From positions 1 through 64,000 of the forward strand of contig NZ_NPBD01000007.1 in NCBI RefSeq assembly GCF_002272745.1: a stretch of 64,000 nucleotides of DNA. The letters are read 5' to 3'. The position numbers were made by a program, and so were the translations under genes. This DNA is from Terribacillus saccharophilus (GTDB taxonomy: Bacteria > Bacillota > Bacilli > Bacillales > Amphibacillaceae). This document shows positions 34,255 to 42,908 of this stretch, one piece after another (the stretch's first letter is position 1; each line of letters opens with the position of its first letter). The notes beneath the pieces are model-generated. The model was given only the letters and a program-made list of their open reading frames with translations. It was not told the DNA's origin and ran no database searches.

Positions 34255-34992
34255 TTATTGTGCAGTATAACCGCCATCAACGATTAAGCTGTTACCAGTC
34301 ATATAAGAAGAATCGTCAGAAGCTAGGAATAAAACAGCTTTCGCCATTTCTTCCGCTTTACCAAGACGCTTCATTGGTGTCATCGTGGAAAGTGCCACTT
34401 TATCATCTTCCGGGATGATTGGTGTGTCGATGAAGCCTGGGCATAATGCGTTTACGCGGATATTTTTGTCCGCATACTCAAGTCCAAGAGAGCGTGTAAG
34501 ATTCACGACGCCGCCTTTGGCTGCATTATATGCTGCAGATCCAGGTGAGCCGACCCAGCCATACATGGAAGCAGTGTTCACGATAGTGCCGCTGCCATTC
34601 AAAAGCATGATGCGAAGTGCTTCACGGGCAACTAAGAATACACCGTCCAAGTCAACGTTTACTGTGTTGCGCCATTCAGCATAATCCAAGTCATGCGAAG
34701 GGTGAACACGTCCGATACCGGCATTGTTGAACACAACATCGACTTTTCCAAAAGCAGTAACTGCTTGTTTGAACAAATCAGCTACTTCGTTTTCGCTTGT
34801 AATATTTGTTTTGATGAAGACTGCTTCTGTACCAGCAGCTTTAAGTTCTTCCTCCACCATTTTTCCTTTTTCTTCGTTCAAGTCGACTAATACGAGCTTA
34901 GCGCCCTCTGCTGCGAATAGACGAGCTGTAGCAGCGCCAATCCCTGATGCTCCCCCTGTAATTAGTGCAACTTTATTTTGTAATTTCCCCAT
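34255..34992 (-). CDS. Short-chain dehydrogenase/reductase
   Basis: A 245-residue SDR: TGGASGIG (about residues 12-19), LVDLNEEKG (NAD-type Asp), NNAGIGRVHPSHDLDYAEW, catalytic Ser in TASMYGW and YNAAKGGV, C-terminal GNSLIVDGGYTAQ. It is similar to the SDR at 28.1-28.8 kb in layout and C-terminus. ATG 34992 follows GGGGG 9 nt upstream; the extension to 35064 has no site. Divergent from a TetR gene with a palindrome between them, which is therefore the likely regulator. Confidence 0.85.
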   Translation of the reverse strand: MGKLQNKVALITGGASGIGAATARLFAAEGAKLVLVDLNEEKGKMVEEELKAAGTEAVFIKTNITSENEVADLFKQAVTAFGKVDVVFNNAGIGRVHPSHDLDYAEWRNTVNVDLDGVFLVAREALRIMLLNGSGTIVNTASMYGWVGSPGSAAYNAAKGGVVNLTRSLGLEYADKNIRVNALCPGFIDTPIIPEDDKVALSTMTPMKRLGKAEEMAKAVLFLASDDSSYMTGNSLIVDGGYTAQ

Positions 34993-35083
34993 TTTTGTTT
35001 CCCCCAGTATAATAGTATTAAATCGGTTACAATTTAATTGTAATACTTTGGACACATTTCTCAATCAGTAGCTGAAAAGCAGA

Positions 35084-35100
35084 TGTCTAATTAATAGACA
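35084..35100. promoter_or_regulatory. Palindrome between the SDR and tetR genes
   Basis: TGTCTA-ATTAA-TAGACA, a perfect 6-5-6 inverted repeat; a further TGTCTG half-site follows at 35114-35119. Likely operator of the divergent TetR protein. Confidence 0.6.
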
Positions 35101-35138
35101 GATGATCCAATAATGTCTGACTAAGGGGGGATTTTTTT

Positions 35139-35741
35139 ATGGAATATGAACAAAATTCGACATCTAAACGGCGCAATCGGACAAAAGAGCATTTTCGTGA
35201 GGCGTTGATCAAGCTGATCAAGAAGAAGGGGTATCATGGGATCACAGTGAAAGATATTGTCGAAGAAGCAGCTTATAATCGCAGTACATTCTATTTCCAT
35301 TATCAAGATAAAATCGAGTTAGCAGAGGATCTGCTCGACAAAATGTTTACGGGTCTGGAGGGCGCTGCGGGTATTATGTACACACCAGGGAGAAAAACAT
35401 CTACAAAAGATATAGATGTTCCATCCTTCTCGCTTATTGCGTATATTTATGAAAACAAAAATTTTTTTGAACTAATTAAATATGAAGACACACTGCCGGG
35501 TATGCATACCCGCTTTCCAAATGCGATCAAGAACATATATGAAAAGCAATTTGAATTTGAGACAATTAATGGGATGCATGTGAATATGGATTACTTCAAG
35601 ATATACACGGCTTTTGGGTTTTACGGGCTTGTTCGCAACTTGATTGCAGAGGATTTTCAAATGCCTGAGGAGCAATTCACAAAGGACGTTATCGAATTAT
35701 CACAAACGCATATTCAATCTTTCAAATACATCGGACGTTAG
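35139..35741 (+). CDS. TetR-family regulator
   Basis: A 200-residue TetR protein. The DNA-binding region is REALIKLIKKKGYHGITVKDIVEEAAYNRSTFYFHYQDKIELAEDLLDKM (about residues 20-68), with the R-S/G-T-F-Y-x-H/Y-F signature; a helical effector domain of the TetR_C_7-like type follows. GGGGGG lies before the ATG. Divergently transcribed from an SDR gene and convergent with the MHS transporter gene. Confidence 0.85.
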   Translation: MEYEQNSTSKRRNRTKEHFREALIKLIKKKGYHGITVKDIVEEAAYNRSTFYFHYQDKIELAEDLLDKMFTGLEGAAGIMYTPGRKTSTKDIDVPSFSLIAYIYENKNFFELIKYEDTLPGMHTRFPNAIKNIYEKQFEFETINGMHVNMDYFKIYTAFGFYGLVRNLIAEDFQMPEEQFTKDVIELSQTHIQSFKYIGR

Positions 35742-35750
35742 TTCAAATAA

Positions 35751-35793
35751 AACAAGCTCAACCTCATCAAGTGCCAGCGAGGTTGAGCTTGTT
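35751..35793. terminator. Bidirectional terminator between tetR and the MHS transporter
   Basis: A 15-bp stem AACAAGCTCAACCTC/GAGGTTGAGCTTGTT with A/T-rich flanks on both sides. Confidence 0.88.
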
Positions 35794-35833
35794 ATGTTTA
35801 CCTTCATAGTAACTCGCGCAGAGTGAACGCTTG

Positions 35834-37252
35834 TTACACAGGTTTATTATCTTCTTCTTCTGCTTTCCACCATAGGGCATCCTCTGGATTTTCAACAGCT
35901 TCTTTAAACTCAGACTTCGTAGCAACTGTAGGGTAAGATCCTTTTAAGGATTTCCCTGACGTACTCTTGAACAAGAATAGAATCACAAGGAATCCAATGA
36001 TACTCACGATCGTTAAATACCAGGCAGGTGCTAAATTATTCCCTGTTTGGTGGACGAGCCATGTGGAAACTAATGGTGTCGTACCACCGAATATGGAAAC
36101 CGAGACATTAAACGTTACAGATAATGTTCGGTACCGTATATCTGTGTAAAACATCGTTGGTAAGGATCCAGGGATAGAGCCTTCATACGTTGCAAGCAGC
36201 ACACCAAGAATGAGAATACCTATCGAAACAAATACCAAACCATTCAAATTCACTAAATAAAAAGCAAACGCAGAAAGAAGTGTTAATCCGCCTAAACCAA
36301 TTAAGAATACAGTTTTGTTTCCGATTTTATCACTGAGTCGGCCGAACATTAATGTAAGTGGCACCATGATGATCATGACAAGTGTAATCAATACGGTACC
36401 TACAGTACTGGATAAGCCAATGATTTCATCTAAATAGGATGGCATGTAAGATAATAGCATATAGTTTGTCACATTAAAGAATGCCACAGCTACGAAACAA
36501 ACAATAATATCTTTTTTATGGTTTTTCAGTATAGACAGGAAGCTTTCTTCCACTTGTTCTTGACCTTCATTATTTGAAAGTTCATTTTCGAAAATTGGTG
36601 ATTCCTCTAAGCTTTTTCTTAGATACATCCCAACTAGTCCTAATGGTAAGCCAAGCAGAAACGGTATTCTCCATCCCCACGAAGCCATCTGCTCATCAGA
36701 TAAAACGATAAAGAGTAAGCTGGCAACTAGTGAAGCTAATATATAGCCTGTGAGCGTACCAATTTCCAATCCGCTTCCCAGTATATTACGCTTATTATCT
36801 GGAGAAGATTCTGCAATATAGACCATTGCACCAGCGTATTCACCGCCAGTTGAAAACCCTTGAATAATTCTTGCGATTAATAAGAGTATCGGTGCCCATA
36901 TACCTATTTGATCATATGTAGGCAATAATCCGATGAGTAATGTAGAAAAAGCCATCAAAATGATAGTGGTCGTTAAAACGACTTTTCTTCCTAATCTATC
37001 GCCAATTCTACCGAATATAATTCCGCCCACTGGACGCATCAAAAAGGCAATCGCGAATGTTGCAAAGGTGAACACTAATTTCAGCTCATCATTTTGAACA
37101 GCACTAAAAAAGTTTTGACTAATTATAACAGCCAAGTAGGAATATAAACCAAAATCGAACCATTCCATTGCGTTTCCTACTCCAGTAGCAAACACACTTT
37201 TCTTCGCTGTTTGTATATCTACAACGTTAATCTTTTTCTTGTTAAATTTCAT
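35834..37252 (-). CDS. MHS-family MFS transporter (ProP-like)
   Basis: A 472-residue metabolite:H+ symporter with 12 membrane segments. MHS hallmarks: [19 protein letters not shown] at the start, [21 protein letters not shown] (loop 2-3 motif), [25 protein letters not shown] and [14 protein letters not shown]. Members carry proline, betaine, ectoine, citrate or aromatic acids; the substrate here is not evident. A hydrophilic loop, [12 protein letters not shown], lies between TM6 and TM7. GGAG precedes the ATG at 10 nt. Confidence 0.85.
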   Translation of the reverse strand: MKFNKKKINVVDIQTAKKSVFATGVGNAMEWFDFGLYSYLAVIISQNFFSAVQNDELKLVFTFATFAIAFLMRPVGGIIFGRIGDRLGRKVVLTTTIILMAFSTLLIGLLPTYDQIGIWAPILLLIARIIQGFSTGGEYAGAMVYIAESSPDNKRNILGSGLEIGTLTGYILASLVASLLFIVLSDEQMASWGWRIPFLLGLPLGLVGMYLRKSLEESPIFENELSNNEGQEQVEESFLSILKNHKKDIIVCFVAVAFFNVTNYMLLSYMPSYLDEIIGLSSTVGTVLITLVMIIMVPLTLMFGRLSDKIGNKTVFLIGLGGLTLLSAFAFYLVNLNGLVFVSIGILILGVLLATYEGSIPGSLPTMFYTDIRYRTLSVTFNVSVSIFGGTTPLVSTWLVHQTGNNLAPAWYLTIVSIIGFLVILFLFKSTSGKSLKGSYPTVATKSEFKEAVENPEDALWWKAEEEDNKPV

Positions 37253-37902
37253 TTTTTGTCAACTCCATGGTATACGGTTATACAAGGACAACAAATACAG
37301 TTAAACTGGCTACAAATCACTGCATTTCCCTTTGGAAATCAGGGGTAGGGCCAGCATAGCTGTCACATGAGGAAAATGTATCTAACTGTAAACACCCATA
37401 CTTTTTGATTTAAGGTTTGATCCATCGCAATCCGGTTTATGTAACATATTGTGCGCAAAAGATCTCTAACCATACTGATATAAAAAATGTAATTAAAAAA
37501 GCTTTCAAAGGGTATTTGAAAGGTTTTTGATTCAGTAAGTTAAATTGTATCAACCTAAGTAAATCATCAAGCAAAGGAGAGTACATTCCTCCTTTCCTTC
37601 TATACAGATTTCCATCTATTCGATGAATACACAGCCATGGTTATCACCCAAGTTAATGATAACCCCCTTGTATTACCTCTATTATTTAACTCATATTAAA
37701 TACCCTAACAAACCACAGACTAAACATAAAATATTTTGCTTTTGACTACTTATGTTTAAAAATCTGATATATAACACAGTGTACTTATCTTGTTTTTTTC
37801 TATATAATACCGACATGAATTCATATACACGTCGCAAAGTAATCTGATACGTATATAGGTAACAGTAAAAGCAGCAAAACAGATAGAAATAGAGGTGCCA
37901 AG
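37253..37902. other. 650-bp intergenic region without a supportable gene
   Basis: AT-rich. It contains two hairpins, AAAGCTTTCAAA/TTTGAAAGGTTTTT (37497-37528) and AAAGGAG/CTCCTTT (37575-37598), and an extended -10-like TATAAT at 37803-37808 ahead of the MaoC gene. No open frame with a ribosome binding site was found on either strand. Confidence 0.5.
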
Positions 37903-38328
37903 ATGAAATTCAGTGAATATGAAGTAGGACAGCGCTACGAAACGAAAGCCCTCAAGCTTTCTAAAGAAGACATTATCGAATTTGCTAAAGTGTACGATCC
38001 TCAATATATGCATATAGACGAAAAAAAGGCCAAGCAAGGACGCTTCGGTAATTTGATTGCGTCTGGAATGCAGACGATGAGCACTTCCTTCAAGCTGTGG
38101 GTTGAGACAGGTGTTTACGGAGAGCACGTAGTAGCGGGGACCGGGATGAACAATATCCAATTTATAAAGCCGGTATTTCCTAATGATGAGCTGCGGGTTG
38201 TCGTTGAAGTGATTGAGACTGTTCCAAAACGTCGCGGCAATGGTATCGTGACGGTGCAGTTAAGCACGTATAATCAAGATGAAGTAAAAGTATTTCAAGC
38301 GGAACTTAGCGCACTTATTGATAATTAA
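37903..38328 (+). CDS. MaoC-type hotdog dehydratase
   Basis: A 141-residue single hotdog domain. The hydratase-2-like motif DPQYMHIDEKKAKQGRFGNLIASGMQTM carries the catalytic Asp and His. Such enzymes hydrate or dehydrate enoyl-CoA thioesters; small MaoC proteins are frequent and their substrates often unknown. It stands alone between a gene-poor stretch and a terminator. Preceded by GAGGTGCCAAG. Confidence 0.82.
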   Translation: MKFSEYEVGQRYETKALKLSKEDIIEFAKVYDPQYMHIDEKKAKQGRFGNLIASGMQTMSTSFKLWVETGVYGEHVVAGTGMNNIQFIKPVFPNDELRVVVEVIETVPKRRGNGIVTVQLSTYNQDEVKVFQAELSALIDN

Positions 38329-38332
38329 TTAC

Positions 38333-38363
38333 AAAGGAGACATCTATATAGATGTCTCCTTTT
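38333..38363 (+). terminator. Terminator after the MaoC gene
   Basis: A perfect 15-bp palindromic stem, AAAGGAGACATC-TATATA-GATGTCTCCTTT, ending in TTTT. Confidence 0.88.
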
Positions 38364-38379
38364 AGCTTTCTATACTTCG

Positions 38380-38723
38380 TCAGCTCGGTTTAGCTGCGAA
38401 ATTCGGAATGAAGCAGACTGAAGAGAAGAACATCCTGAAACTGACCTTCCCATTTTCGTCCTTGACCTCGAGCCTATTCAGCTGCAATCTGTCAAAGCCG
38501 ATGTGTAAAAAGCTCCTGCAGGGCTGCTTTCATGTATCCTTGGTGCCAAAAGGCACTGTCGAGCTCGAATTCGATTTCGCCTGTTTCATGCCGAAAGTTT
38601 AAGCGTTTGAATCCACAAGTACCGATGATAGTCTGGTCATCGTGCTGACGAATCGCATATCGGCAGTAATGCGTTGGCATCTTCCTCAGAAATCGGCTTT
38701 AGTAAGACTAAGTTATGAGACAT
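38380..38723 (-). pseudogene. Decayed GNAT acetyltransferase (RimJ/RimL type)
   Basis: A good ribosome binding site (GGGAGG) and ATG at 38723 begin MSHNLVLLKPISEEDANAL, but the frame stops after 28 codons. In another frame follows RYAIRQHDDQTIIGTCGF, FELDSAFWHQGYMKAALQEL, the acetyl-CoA-binding region of RimJ/RimL proteins. A further frameshift leads to GFDRLQLNRLEVKDENGK, the next family segment. About 35 residues between the first two pieces, and the C-terminus, are missing. At least two frameshifts and one deletion: clearly a pseudogene, 55 bp downstream of rap. Confidence 0.8.
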
Positions 38724-38777
38724 GCGTTCCTCCCTATAGTTATACTTCTGCCGTTTCTTGGTTGTGTTTTCCGTGTA

Positions 38778-39842
38778 CTAGGATTGCAAAGAAAGCTTGT
38801 AATAATAAATAGCCATATCGTTTTGTCCGGTTTCTGTAAAGTACGCCGCTAGCTCACTGGCGTAAGTTCGTACATTGAACTTATCGCCTTGTTCCAAGAA
38901 GTATTCAATTCCCTCTGTCCAAACCGTTTCAAAATTTGCATGATCGACAAACTTTTTGTGCAGCATGGCAAATTCCCATTTGAATATGTCATCTTTCTCC
39001 TCGATGCTAAGCTGGAATCCTTCCTGATAGGCATCCATTGCCTTATCCTGCTGTCCAGTCTTCCAATAAGAGTCTGCCAAAAGGAATAATGTCTTCAAAT
39101 AAGCAGGATATGTCCGATACTTACGGGCAGCTGTTAAGTATGGAATAGCTGCTAAAGGCATTTGTTGTGCAGCATATAAATATCCAATATTATGCTGAAT
39201 TAATGCAGCCAGTGCACCTTCATTTTTAAAATCTGTATGTGAAAGGGCATCATTCAAGGTATTCTCTGCTTGAATGAATTCCTTTTGGTCAATAAAGTTG
39301 AGTCCTCGCATTAAAAGACTGCGAGCAAGAAGATATCGGTAAGCTGGGTGTTTTTCGAAAACTTTCACTGCATATTCTGTATGGAAGACAGAAAGAGATG
39401 AAATATCCAAGTAGAAATATGTCATCGCTTTACGGAAGTGGAAATCACCTTGTTCTACTTCATCATCAATAGAGGGGAGATATTCCTCTGCCTGTTCAAA
39501 GGCAGCAAGTGCAGACATATATTCCTTTTCTTCACCTAGACGCATTCCTTCTGCAAGATGATAATAATAATGTAATGCTGGCACGAAAGCATGCTTATAT
39601 TTGCCTGCTTCGTCGTGATACCGTTTACTTTTCGTCAAATCCGATACAAGCACATGAAACCGGCAGGAGAGTAATAAATAGACTATGTAAAGTGTATCCT
39701 CCTGTTGCAGTTCCTCTACTCGGACTGACAATTCATGATACATGTCTGATGCTTTCTGTCGCTTCCCAAGCCGGATCTGCAAATACCAATCCTCCAAAGC
39801 CGCAGTCAAATCCTGATCTATTACAAGTAAACTCCTATCCAT
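38778..39842 (-). CDS. Rap-family response-regulator phosphatase/quorum-sensing receptor
   Basis: A 354-residue all-helical TPR protein of the Rap/NprR group. N-terminal three-helix bundle (DWYLQIRLGKRQKASDMYHEL), then TPR units, including GDFHFRKAMTYFYLDISSLSVFHTEYAVKVFE, the conserved Rap core, and AMDAYQEGFQLSIEEKDDIFKWEFAMLHKKF. Rap proteins dephosphorylate Spo0F-P or sequester ComA or other regulators and are inhibited by a Phr peptide. No phr follows: the downstream space holds the acetyltransferase pseudogene. Similar in length and layout to the Rap at 50.3-51.4 kb. Confidence 0.82.
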   Translation of the reverse strand: MDRSLLVIDQDLTAALEDWYLQIRLGKRQKASDMYHELSVRVEELQQEDTLYIVYLLLSCRFHVLVSDLTKSKRYHDEAGKYKHAFVPALHYYYHLAEGMRLGEEKEYMSALAAFEQAEEYLPSIDDEVEQGDFHFRKAMTYFYLDISSLSVFHTEYAVKVFEKHPAYRYLLARSLLMRGLNFIDQKEFIQAENTLNDALSHTDFKNEGALAALIQHNIGYLYAAQQMPLAAIPYLTAARKYRTYPAYLKTLFLLADSYWKTGQQDKAMDAYQEGFQLSIEEKDDIFKWEFAMLHKKFVDHANFETVWTEGIEYFLEQGDKFNVRTYASELAAYFTETGQNDMAIYYYKLSLQS

Positions 39843-40048
39843 ACGCGTCCCCTTTATAGTTGTCTTTCGTTATATTTTACCATTTCCGCCCAAATTTGTA
39901 GATATAGATGCATTAATATGTAAATTACAAGTAGATTACACCCTATGAGAAATGGGAAGTATATTCTATATCTCAGGAAGAGCGTGTATAATACTGCTAT
40001 AGATAGAGAGGGAAAATTCACAGTAAGGTGATGAGGGACATAGCCAGC

Positions 40049-40522
40049 ATGGAAGAATTGCATCAGGAAAATGAACGGCTGAAGAAAAAACTTGCAGAAT
40101 ACGAGGGAATGATTAAGGAATTATCTGCACCGATGATTCCATCCATTGTACCGAATACGATTCTTGTTCCGCTGACTGGAACATTTTCTGTGGAACGCTT
40201 TACACATATTCAGGATAAGATCGTAGGCAGCGTCGTCGATGTTGATGCAGATACAGTCATCATTGATCTTACCGGTATCAACTACTTGGATATAGATACA
40301 ATTGGCTACGGGGAGCTAAGTGCCAATATAAAAAATCTAACAGAGGCACTGAAGCTTATGGGAGTTGAAACGTTATTCGTCGGCTTTTCAGCCAAATTGG
40401 TACAAAAGCTCGTCCTATCTAATTCAGGATTCCAAGGATTCAAGTCGTATTCGACATTCCGTTCAGGTCTTAAAAGCCTGTTAAAGCAAAAGGGAATGGA
40501 AATTAAGGAAATAAACAAATAA
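40049..40522 (+). CDS. STAS-domain protein (RsbR/RsbS-like)
   Basis: About 157 residues: N-terminal coiled coil (MEELHQENERLKKKLAEYEGMIKELS), then a STAS domain (about 35-150) with the phosphorylatable region LTGINYLDIDTIGYGELS. It resembles stressosome-type RsbR C-terminal domains, but lacks the N-terminal globin module, the coiled coil replacing it. No kinase, phosphatase or sigma gene is adjacent. The start is unsure: ATG 40049 (GAGGG 11 nt upstream) or GTG 40028/ATG 40031. Confidence 0.75.
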   Translation: MEELHQENERLKKKLAEYEGMIKELSAPMIPSIVPNTILVPLTGTFSVERFTHIQDKIVGSVVDVDADTVIIDLTGINYLDIDTIGYGELSANIKNLTEALKLMGVETLFVGFSAKLVQKLVLSNSGFQGFKSYSTFRSGLKSLLKQKGMEIKEINK

Positions 40523-40530
40523 GCCAATGT

Positions 40531-40562
40531 AGAGCTCTTGTAAATGCGAGGGCTCTTTTTTT
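40531..40562 (+). terminator. Terminator after the STAS gene
   Basis: AGAGC/GCTCT stem with an extended imperfect part and T7. Confidence 0.8.
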
Positions 40563-40698
40563 CAATACTTTTCCATTATATTGACAGAATTCTTACAGTT
40601 TCCGTACGGACTTCAGTATTAGCAATATAACTGCTTACTTTCTATCTTATTTTTTTGATATAATGCGAGGTAATCAAAGGTATTTATAAAGTAAGGTG

Positions 40699-41112
40699 AT
40701 GATCATAAAAAAACTGAAGAACGTCTTATTCTTCCTGCTTGGAACCATTTTCTTAGGCTTTGGGATAGCAGGAATCGTTTTGCCGGTACTGCCTGGCGGC
40801 CCGTTCTTGATGATAGCTACATTTTGTTATGCAAAAAGCTCCAAACGAATTGATGATTGGTTTAAAAGCACCACTTTCTATACAAAATATGTACTGGCTA
40901 TCACAGAGAAAAAAGGCATGACCCTTAAAGAAAAAATTCGAATTAACATAATTGCAGATGCCTTCATTTTATTTTCGGTATTTTATATAGATATATGGCT
41001 AGTGAAAATTGTATTAATTGTACTTGGTCTAATAAAACACTATTATTTCATAAAGAAAATTAAAACGATAAGGCCGGAAGAAGTAAGCGACGCTGTTAAG
41101 AATCGTGCATGA
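40699..41112 (+). CDS. DUF454/YbaN-family inner membrane protein
   Basis: A 137-residue protein with three to four membrane helices and the family segment GFGIAGIVLPVLPGGPFLMIATFCYAKSSKR. Between helices lies a basic loop, followed by TEKKGMTLKEKIRINI. Function unknown in the family. The start is poorly supported: GTG 40696 and ATG 40699 both overlap the AAGG box. Confidence 0.78.
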   Translation: MIIKKLKNVLFFLLGTIFLGFGIAGIVLPVLPGGPFLMIATFCYAKSSKRIDDWFKSTTFYTKYVLAITEKKGMTLKEKIRINIIADAFILFSVFYIDIWLVKIVLIVLGLIKHYYFIKKIKTIRPEEVSDAVKNRA

Positions 41113-41127
41113 CTTTTATAGATGAAG

Positions 41128-41163
41128 AGAAAGACCGTTTTCTAAATAGAAAACGGTCTTTCT
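41128..41163. terminator. Bidirectional terminator between ybaN-type and VOC genes
   Basis: AGAAAGACCGTTTTCT/AGAAAACGGTCTTTCT, a 16-bp stem with a 4 nt loop. Confidence 0.9.
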
Positions 41164-41546
41164 TATGAAATTTTGTTCCCGACTGCAATCCATCTGCCAT
41201 CTATATCTTCAAACACAAACTCCTTATTGCCGTAGTCGGTCACCATTAACGGGCGAACGAGGGTGATCCCTTTGTTTACAAATTCCTGCTGCATCGCTGC
41301 CAGCTTCTCTGTAATGAAATACGCATCATATCCGTAGCCATACTGAATACGATTCGGGAAGATTTTCTCCAGTGCAGATTGCGTCAGAATAAGCTCGATA
41401 GTATCACGGTACAGACACATATGCGGCTCTGCACTATTAAGATAAGGAACAGACCGAAATCCTATTTTTTCATAATAAGCTGCTGTTTTCTGTATATCCG
41501 GACAGGGGAAAATCTGCAGTAAATGGGAAAAAGATGCTTGCGTCAT
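41163..41546 (-). CDS. VOC-superfamily (glyoxalase/bleomycin-resistance-like) protein
   Basis: A 127-residue single VOC domain: FPCPDIQKTAAYYEKIGFRSVPYL at the N-terminus, a central Tyr-rich segment QYGYGYDAYFI, and the C-terminal FVFEDIDGRWIAVG. The metal ligands of true glyoxalases are not all present, so it may be a binding protein rather than an enzyme. No informative neighbours. Confidence 0.75.
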   Translation of the reverse strand: MTQASFSHLLQIFPCPDIQKTAAYYEKIGFRSVPYLNSAEPHMCLYRDTIELILTQSALEKIFPNRIQYGYGYDAYFITEKLAAMQQEFVNKGITLVRPLMVTDYGNKEFVFEDIDGRWIAVGNKIS

Positions 41547-41764
41547 AAGGGCATACCACTCATGGCAGCAGTGATCACAAGCCGAGTTTGGTGTGAGATG
41601 AAATCGTTATGTAAGGTATTCATATTCTTTCCTCCTTCATTTATCTATACGCTGTTTGCTGTTTCTTTTCCTTCTTATAAGAAAGATGCTTCATCTACAT
41701 AAAAGTGATGTTCCAATAGCAACCTTTTCCATATAAATACTATAAGAGCCGAAGGAGGATGCAT

Positions 41765-41971
41765 ATGGCAAATGTATTACTCATTATTGGCGTTATCGCC
41801 GTTATAAATGGTGGAATATTTATGGGTGCTCTAACTAGCGGACAGCAGCAGCGGGCGAACTACCATACCGAAACGAAGGAAGATAGATTGCTGCGATTAA
41901 AGGTCGGGAGAATTTCTGTGTTGGTTGGGGTACTTGTCCTACTTTTAGGACTAATTCTAGTTATTTTATAG
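41765..41971 (+). CDS. Small two-helix membrane protein
   Basis: A 68-residue protein: TM1 ANVLLIIGVIAVINGGIFMGALTSG, a polar loop with QQQRANYHTETKEDRLLRLKVGR, TM2 ISVLVGVLVLLLGLILVIL. AAGGAGG lies 6 nt before ATG 41765. Function unknown. The flanking gap 41547-41764 shows nothing else. Confidence 0.68.
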   Translation: MANVLLIIGVIAVINGGIFMGALTSGQQQRANYHTETKEDRLLRLKVGRISVLVGVLVLLLGLILVIL

Positions 41972-42162
41972 TGAATTAAATTCACCAGTAATAGGTGCGG
42001 TGCGGAGAATGAAAGCTGAGTATAAGCGTTACTGGAACGGGTAAAAGAGATGCGGTTGTTTTAAATTTCACAGTAAGTTCCTGCTGCATTGTTTTTATAT
42101 CTGTGTACAGTACTGTTTTTATTTTTGGTATAATTTAGAAAAAACTGTAAGGAGGAACTGGG

Positions 42163-42516
42163 ATGAAAGCTTTATTTCTGTGGTTGCGTATTACAACCTT
42201 TGCTATCATAGCTTTATGGCTCGTTGCTCAGTATTATCCAGAAATAAGTGCTCTGCAGTTTATGCAAAGCAATTGGCTTGCTGCGGTTGCTGTTATCTTA
42301 ATAATTGGCGGGGCTGTGGTGGCGAGAAGCTTAATCTATGATCTTATCTTCCTGGCATTCTTCCAGCTCTTTTTGACAGTATTAAATATCTTACAGCCTG
42401 GCCAAGATACAGGGTTTGGTTTTAATCAATTCTACTATTGGGGATTAACTTTCCTTATGATATGGCAAATGATACTTTTAAGAATTAGAAAAGAAGCACA
42501 AGCTGAAACAGCATGA
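42163..42516 (+). CDS. Membrane protein of unknown function
   Basis: A 117-residue protein with three or four hydrophobic segments (LRITTFAIIALWLVAQYY; WLAAVAVILIIGGAVVA; LIYDLIFLAFFQLFLTVLNIL; YYWGLTFLMIWQMILL) and a short charged tail. AAGGAGGAACTGGG precedes the ATG. No known family recognised. Confidence 0.7.
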   Translation: MKALFLWLRITTFAIIALWLVAQYYPEISALQFMQSNWLAAVAVILIIGGAVVARSLIYDLIFLAFFQLFLTVLNILQPGQDTGFGFNQFYYWGLTFLMIWQMILLRIRKEAQAETA

Positions 42517-42518
42517 GG

Positions 42519-42555
42519 AAGCTCGGGCAGTCAATCTGTCCGAGCTTTTGTTTTT
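42519..42555. terminator. Terminator after the 117-residue membrane protein
   Basis: AAGCTCGGGCAG/CTGTCCGAGCTT stem and a T-rich tail on the plus strand. The convergent miniprotein stop lies within it. Confidence 0.85.
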
Positions 42556-42692
42556 CCATGAACAATAAGAGCGGCGATATACTGCAGGGATGATAGTACA
42601 AATGCAAGGAGCGAATAGTCAAAGATAAGACCTAAAACCAACATCGTCAAAGCACCGGTGACAAATAGCAGATTACTTATATAGTTTCGCAT
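42531..42692 (-). CDS. 53-residue membrane miniprotein
   Basis: Short open frame MRNYISNLLFVTGALTMLVL..., two hydrophobic helices (LLFVTGALTMLVLGLIF; LLAFVLSSLQYIAALIV) and a basic end, GKTKARTD. It runs convergently into the terminator of the neighbouring membrane-protein gene. The ribosome binding site (TAAGAG) is weak. Probably real, but only the length and hydropathy support it. Confidence 0.5.
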   Translation of the reverse strand: MRNYISNLLFVTGALTMLVLGLIFDYSLLAFVLSSLQYIAALIVHGKTKARTD

Positions 42693-42831
42693 ACTCTTAG
42701 CATAACATTTCCAGTTAAATGGGTGTCGAGGTTGATTCGTATTCCGTATAAAGAAGATAGTGTCACAGAGTGTTTATTGCATTTCAACCTTCCAATCCTG
42801 CAACTCATCATCAGATTTTCGCTTTTTATAA

Positions 42832-42845
42832 TGTAAACGCTATCA
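42832..42845 (+). promoter_or_regulatory. CcpA cre site upstream of cstA
   Basis: TGTAAACGCTATCA fits the consensus TGWAARCGYTWNCW at every position. It overlaps a TATAAT-like element (42827-42832), as expected for carbon catabolite repression of the transporter gene. Confidence 0.8.
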
Positions 42846-42908
42846 ATTGAAGATTTGTCCCGTATAGTGGAGTGGTATATAACTTCTGCTTTGAGGGGGC
42901 GGAACAAT

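Noticed and set aside
37497-37598. Hairpins in the 650-bp gap before the MaoC gene, possible small RNA
   Set aside because: Weak stems and no convincing promoter in front; nothing distinguishes them from chance in AT-rich DNA.
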